A stretch of 64,000 bases of DNA from Protonemura montana. Taxonomy: Eukaryota > Arthropoda > Insecta > Plecoptera > Nemouridae. Below, in pieces: positions 58,801-64,000 of this stretch. The first letter of the stretch is position 1; every line of letters starts with the position of its first letter. A program made the position numbers and the translations under genes. The notes under the pieces were generated by a model that saw nothing but the letters and a program-made list of their open reading frames with translations, was not told the DNA's origin and did not search any database. Where the stretch lies: positions 24,913,021-24,977,020 of the forward strand of contig OX387602.1 in the NCBI GenBank assembly GCA_947568835.1, in the 5' to 3' direction.

Positions 58801-61800
58801 CAAACGGACGCCTCCGCCCGTTCCAGCCATCAGCCATCAAGCACATAGTAGTCATTGTGTCAATATATTGAAGAGTCTTTTGTCATCTCTGTATCACGAC
58901 GAGTGAGCTGGCTGGGCGCTTTCTCCCGATCAGCCAGTCAATCCGGCAGCGCGATCAGGCCGTCAAGCCAGGGCCAGCTCGCTCGAGGAGGTCCCTGTCA
59001 GGAGCAAGCAGCTACCTCAGGCGCCTATCAGATCCAAACGGGTCACGCACTCAGCTTCCAGCATCCGAGCAAAGTTTGGCTGCGGAGAAATAATATTATT
59101 ATATAATATAATATGGACCCCCCATGTATCCTACACTGCCAGAGACATAGCTGCGTAGGTGCCTGAGTCGAACAAAACAATAGGCGAACGAGCTGCAATC
59201 ACAGGTACAATCAAATACGAAATAAACTAGGACATATAATTACTCTCCAATCGATATAAGTGATTGATTTTGTCAGCTCACGTCACAAGAAAATTAGAAT
59301 AAGGCTTTAACAAATTGAAAACAAACCCACACCATAAATTTACGAAAGAATCAGTTCGCGGGTTGCAAAAATGCGATCGGTTTCCGGTAGCTTGCGCTCA
59401 GGGCGAACAAGTAAGGTACCGTCGAGCGCTCGGCACCCACGTGATGGGTCTGCGGGCAGCTCCTGACCCGGGCTGCAGACGGGTGCCTGCTCCTGCTGCT
59501 GCGTGTGCCGCGATGCTCATGACCGGTCAGATGCGAGCATGATTGCTCCATCAGAGGTCCGTGCATTATGCGAGACTTGCTGCGCGGGGTCAGCTCACCT
59601 TGCCAAGAACTACGTACCGTACCGTGGCTACAGCGCAGCATTTCAGACCTGTCAACACATCTAATGATGATTTCATTTAATGAAATGATTAACTCATCGC
59701 GGGGTTCACAAGCACTGGTATTTGCATTTTCATGAGTAGAGAAGTATACGAAACGGATTTATGCGCCAAACCAGCCTTAAATTATGTCAATTTTCTGTTT
59801 TCCTCTGATATCTTAAGAAATGCATCATTGTAGAGTGGTAAACCTCAAGCATACTCAAAGCAAACGAAATTTATTATTCTGTAATTTCTTACAATATTAT
59901 ATTCCATATTAATTCAAAAGCCGTTATTCAAATGGGGCAAGGCGCTGCAGTTTTAGAGTAAAAGGTTATAACATTTAATATTGTAATATATAAGGTGCAT
60001 GAAATAAGGACTGACTCCACTCCAGATAGTTAACCCTCGATTGCAGCTGAATTGTGTACCGTTTTGTTTGTAGATTAAGATGCATCTAAGATTTATAGAT
60101 AACCCCTATATGAGTCGAAACAATGCAAAACGTTCTTGTAATGATGTTTGGAGCTGCAATCTAATCTAAAATGCAGCGAGATGAGATCAGGATACTGTGT
60201 GTCGTGAGTTCAGGGGTTCATATAATAACTATAAGACAGTCAGACATGACAATAAGTTGCAATAAGTTGATCAACAGCTGATTGTAGGCTCGTTAACAAG
60301 CGGTCTACACTTGTCACGACGATTCGATGTGATTGTGTGGTCCAATAACAGAGCCACGCCTCGCTATGTCCGCTGCATGGACAGGCACAGTCGCCACTCC
60401 GTGGAACCGACGACGAACGGACGCCGCCGCCTCGTGAAAGTGAAAAATAAATATTCGACATGTACGTCGCCTGGAGATTTTTATATCGAGCATACAGTGG
60501 TCTCCACAGTTTTATTCCCCAGCGAAAGTTGACACACTGCTGCGGCGGCGGCGCGGGCGGCTGAGACGGCTCTCGAATTGCCAATCGTGTTGACCCTATT
60601 GTGGGCCTACTGATAACTAATAAGCAATCATTGTAACAGTTCGATCGACCAGAGCGTGGCCAAGCTGCGACGCTTGTGCAGGGGGGTGAGGGGTGGGGGG
60701 AGGTGTCGCCGATCGTTTTTGAGCGCAAGGAATTACATTTCACACTCGAGAGGTTCTTTGAACACAAACCATGCAATCAGGATGAAATGTCGACAAACCA
60801 ACAATCAGGACGACGAGCGGAGGATTAAGGACCTCCATCGACGAATGGCTAGGATAGGTTCTGACGGTTTTAAGCTGTTTGCATTTCGTCAAACGTCGAG
60901 AGTTGCAGTCGCTCAAAGAAACAAAGCTGATAATATAAAGCAACCATATCGAGATGAGGGCTACGGGACTATTATGTTATTATTCACGCACTTTTCGGTT
61001 ACACAAGACCTGTCCCATATAATAACCCTCTTTTAAGAGCCTCCTCATTGCGTATGCATCGTCACTCACGCATCTTATGATGGCCATCACGTCTTTGCGA
61101 GCAAACCTCTTTTGATGACAAACGGATGATGGGAAAAAGTCTGTAACCATTGACTCTTTCCCCCTTCACAAGTGACGAGTTATGGATAGGTAGTATAACA
61201 GGCAGCGCGCTGAATGCGTCATTCTATTCAGTTTGTTCTCAGCGAGTCAAAGATAATGGAACGGGAGGCGTGGACTAGATGACTCTAATGATGACTGACC
61301 ATGCGGGTAGCCCCCGAGTTGCATAATAAGTTGCGGCCGAATTACATTGCATTTGCATGGATTTCAAAGGAGAATTACGGACAAGAGGTGGAGGGATGCA
61401 AAGAACTGGATGTGTGGTCATTGACAGAACATTGACGGGAGTAAAAAATCACATTCAACTACGCCTTGTTGCACACATCCTTTGATCTTTCGTGGAGCGG
61501 AGAGCTGTTGCTGCAAAGCCTCTGGAGGCAGCGCAACGGAAGGTGCAACCTGCAACGGCGTGCAGGGACGAGGACAAGACCGCCGAAGATGTTGCTCGCT
61601 CGACGAGGACGCGACGCTAGAAGAATTGGCATGTCTTGTCCCGCGCAGAAAGAAGACATGCAGTAGTTTGAGACTAATCGCTCGAAAGTAATCACAAAGA
61701 TTTAAAACGTGTTTATAAACTAAACTACAAGTTGACATGTTACAAGTTGAACACTGCCTTAAGATTAAGCATGCGCCGATGCAATTCTATGCCACTCGTT

Positions 61801-64000
61801 ATTTTGCGCTGACGGCCCAACAGTTATTGCACACATCTGCATTAGTCTACGTGTCGACACTGATTTGTGTGGACGTTGAATAAATCGCAATGTGTTTTAC
61901 TCGCGATATTCGCTACTGGAACCGTATTTGGTTATCTTGTCGAAGAATCCGTAGCACAATGGTTAATTCCAACTGCCATCTAACGGACAATTTTTCCAGT
62001 TTTGCACACGCCACGGCACTCACACTACAGTATTTACTCGCACTCCAATTCTTAGACTTACTTTCCTACACTCACGCGCTACTTGTCATGGGCAGCAGAA
62101 GTTAGTGAACTGCACTTGGTATCAGCGGCGATCTTCACGTGCTGCGCGCTGCGCTGGACAAGCGAGCCTGTGATTTATGCCGATAGTAGTCAGCGAAGCT
62201 AAACGGAGATAATGAGTCCGATCAGAAGCCAGGCATCCCACAAGTCACACGCGTGCTCGATGATCGAACCACAATAGGGCTGCGATTTGAAAAAACGAGT
62301 CTGTGGTGGAGTGATAACAGTCCATTCGAATGTCCTAGGAACAAATACGTGAAGGCATCGCCAGACACCTTTCAACGCTTCCAAGGCGTTGTCGATACGG
62401 AACACCTCATTTGCTGATTGTATTTATTGACAAAAGTGATACAAAATTATCAACTCCATGAAAACAATTGCTACGATCAGATGAAACTAAGTCCAAGAAG
62501 ACTTGGTGGCCAACGCAGGTCTCGATGTGGGTACCGATATATACGTGCAAGACATGTTATTAAAAAGAAATAAGCGCGGGGGGCGAGCCGAGCGGAGATG
62601 GATGTCGTTGCTGGAATGTTCGTGCCGACGCCGCCGCCGCCGCCATGGCCGGCCTGCCAAGTGCCAGGAAAGACGTGGTTAATGAGTGGGATGCTACACA
62701 CAATGGGGGGTACGCGGATAGAAATAGAGATATGTGTGAGGATGAGGAAGAGCCCACGATGTTCAGGCCTGGCGGCATCTTTCTCTTTGCCTCCTTCATT
62801 TATAATTGTTCCGATTAGGAAAAAGCTTTCTCACCGAAATGTTTTATGAGTACTTTTAACTGTTACATGTCGGTCTTCAACCTATGTGCGCGTTAGAGGT
62901 ATACATATTACGTCTTCCATATATATATATATTATTCAAAATTCCGAGAAGTCTGTGACTGAGCATTCAAAATTTTATTTGCCCATAAAATCAATCATAG
63001 CAGGCACTGAAAAGTAGAAGGTAATAAAGTTCCCAGCCCCGTGCACACCAAATCATGACTATCGGTGGGATTTGCCCTCAATTTAAAAAAAAATATCTCC
63101 TGTAATTTAATAGCGTACCAAAGTTCGTATTTTTACAATTACCTATACTCGTCCATTTGATTCTGGTCGGCTGCTGGGCCCCGAAAGGCCTGGTGTTTCG
63201 AATAAAACACACTTCGAACACTATCAAAAACACTATCGCGTTCTTGCTGCCCGCAGACACGTGTTGTGAATCACATGTGCACCTGGCAATGATTAGTTTC
63301 GTGATTTGTGGCTATCGATTGTCATGTAATCGATCAGAAGGGCTGTGAGTATCGATTGATGAGTCGTGTTACTAACGCTCTCGAGCCCCTGCCCGACCGC
63401 CCACCGACCGAAAGGGCTGAAAACAGCTGTCAGCGCTGCGCCGGGCTGCGCCGCTGCGCCGCTACCGGGAACGAGTGCGTTTCAACCACCCCATCTCTCC
63501 TCATTCTGGATGCACCGGCGCGAATGCCGCTGAGTGCAGTTGCAAGTTGCAACTTACAAGTGCCGCTTGTTCATTCATAATGCAACGAAAATCCTCGCTT
63601 TTCCTGACTCGGAGAAGAGAAAGACACGCTTATTTTCACATTTCTAATTCTATGTCACAAACAAAAAGAAAGATATTGTTTACAAACTGAAAAGTAATCT
63701 ACGAACAATGAATTTAAAATCTTCCAATGAACTCAAGTTTTTTGCTCTGGTCGTAGAACCCGCGGTCAATTACGGTTGCAGAATGTCTAGACTCAAAATT
63801 AATTGATTTGTTAGCATTGTTTCAGTCCTTTTATCTTCACAAAGGAGAATCGGAAAGCGAGTTTTCTGGACGGAACTTTTGCTTTTCATGTCAGCTCATC
63901 TCGAGTCACGACCACGCGGGTGGAGCGGGTTTAGCGGGTGGTTGTTCGGCCTGTCAGGACACAGTGGGGGCATCTCAACGCTGTAAGCGCGCTGGATGAC
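58801..64000. other. Intergenic DNA, no gene recognised
   Basis: The longest frame (60240-60776 minus, 178 codons) has no family character. A G-rich stretch lies near 60680-60700 and an E-box near 63281. An 8+1+8 inverted repeat (ATTTCATT, T, AATGAAAT) lies at 59670-59686 and (AT)7 at 62919-62932. Confidence 0.5.

Noticed and set aside
60240..60776. 178-codon minus-strand frame, the longest after the zinc-finger exon
   Set aside because: Mixed, low-complexity translation with no recognisable motif; other frames are similarly open.
1..64000. Zelda-type CAGGTAG heptamers (for example 5543, 13745, 15099, 38513, 46163)
   Set aside because: About seven seen against about eight expected by chance, so no enrichment.
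1..64000. Su(H)-type YGTGRGAA sites scattered across the window
   Set aside because: The number seen is close to random expectation; only the composite at 33252-33272 is worth noting.
1..64000. CRISPR arrays, operons, phage or bacterial genes
   Set aside because: No regularly spaced repeats or bacterial gene arrangement; all supported features are eukaryotic.

Overview
This is a stretch of animal nuclear DNA, almost certainly from an arthropod and probably an insect or other pancrustacean. The evidence is one unmistakable gene, a snail/escargot-family zinc-finger repressor that keeps the ancestral SNAG leader and carries insect-type P-x-DLS co-repressor motifs. It also has an Inr+DPE core promoter of the kind best known from Drosophila. 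A LINE tail and GT-AG introns also fit. CpG is not obviously depleted. The window is gene-poor: by reading, I can support one intact gene, one broken multi-exon gene, one orphan exon and one LINE fragment in 64 kb. Most of the rest looks like intergenic or regulatory DNA, as expected around a developmental transcription factor.

Layout. Positions 1-1717 are unassigned. Positions 1719-6904 look like a single insertion about 5.2 kb long. It is bounded by inverted CACGCTAAAAAA ends next to TA, with ACTC/GAGT-rich arms on both sides. Inside it, on the minus strand, is a five-exon gene (2975-4439) of a multi-copy metazoan family that I recognise from its SAM-like start and its C-terminal 'FDLLFKTFYVFN' block. 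Its reading frame breaks at or near two homopolymer runs. The same segment holds a 33-nt perfect palindrome, a duplicated AT-rich repeat and an Arg/Ser-rich ORF. Positions 6905-31290 are a long non-coding stretch with GC-rich islands and two inverted pairs of the Snail-type E-box CAGGTG. A candidate orphan exon lies at 31291-31543 on the minus strand. Positions 31544-46750 are again non-coding, with an E-box next to a Su(H)-like site, a Rel-consensus site, an E-box cluster at 40.8-44.0 kb and a possible tRNA-derived SINE.

Positions 46753-47409 are the 3' end of a 5'-truncated LINE. Just beyond it lies the snail/escargot gene, transcribed leftwards: promoter near 50866, SNAG exon 50474-50579, intron 49830-50473, zinc-finger exon 48463-49829, and a putative poly(A) signal at 47433. 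Positions 51150-64000 are non-coding apart from small repeats and two possible SINE heads.

The main functional idea is that the window is largely the regulatory landscape of one repressor gene, possibly including autoregulation. CAGGTG, the core site bound by Snail-family fingers, occurs about 45 times by hand count against roughly 31 expected, twice as tight inverted pairs and twice within 300 bp upstream of the gene's own start. The most unusual structural object is the 5.2 kb TIR-flanked segment carrying the broken SAM-family gene.
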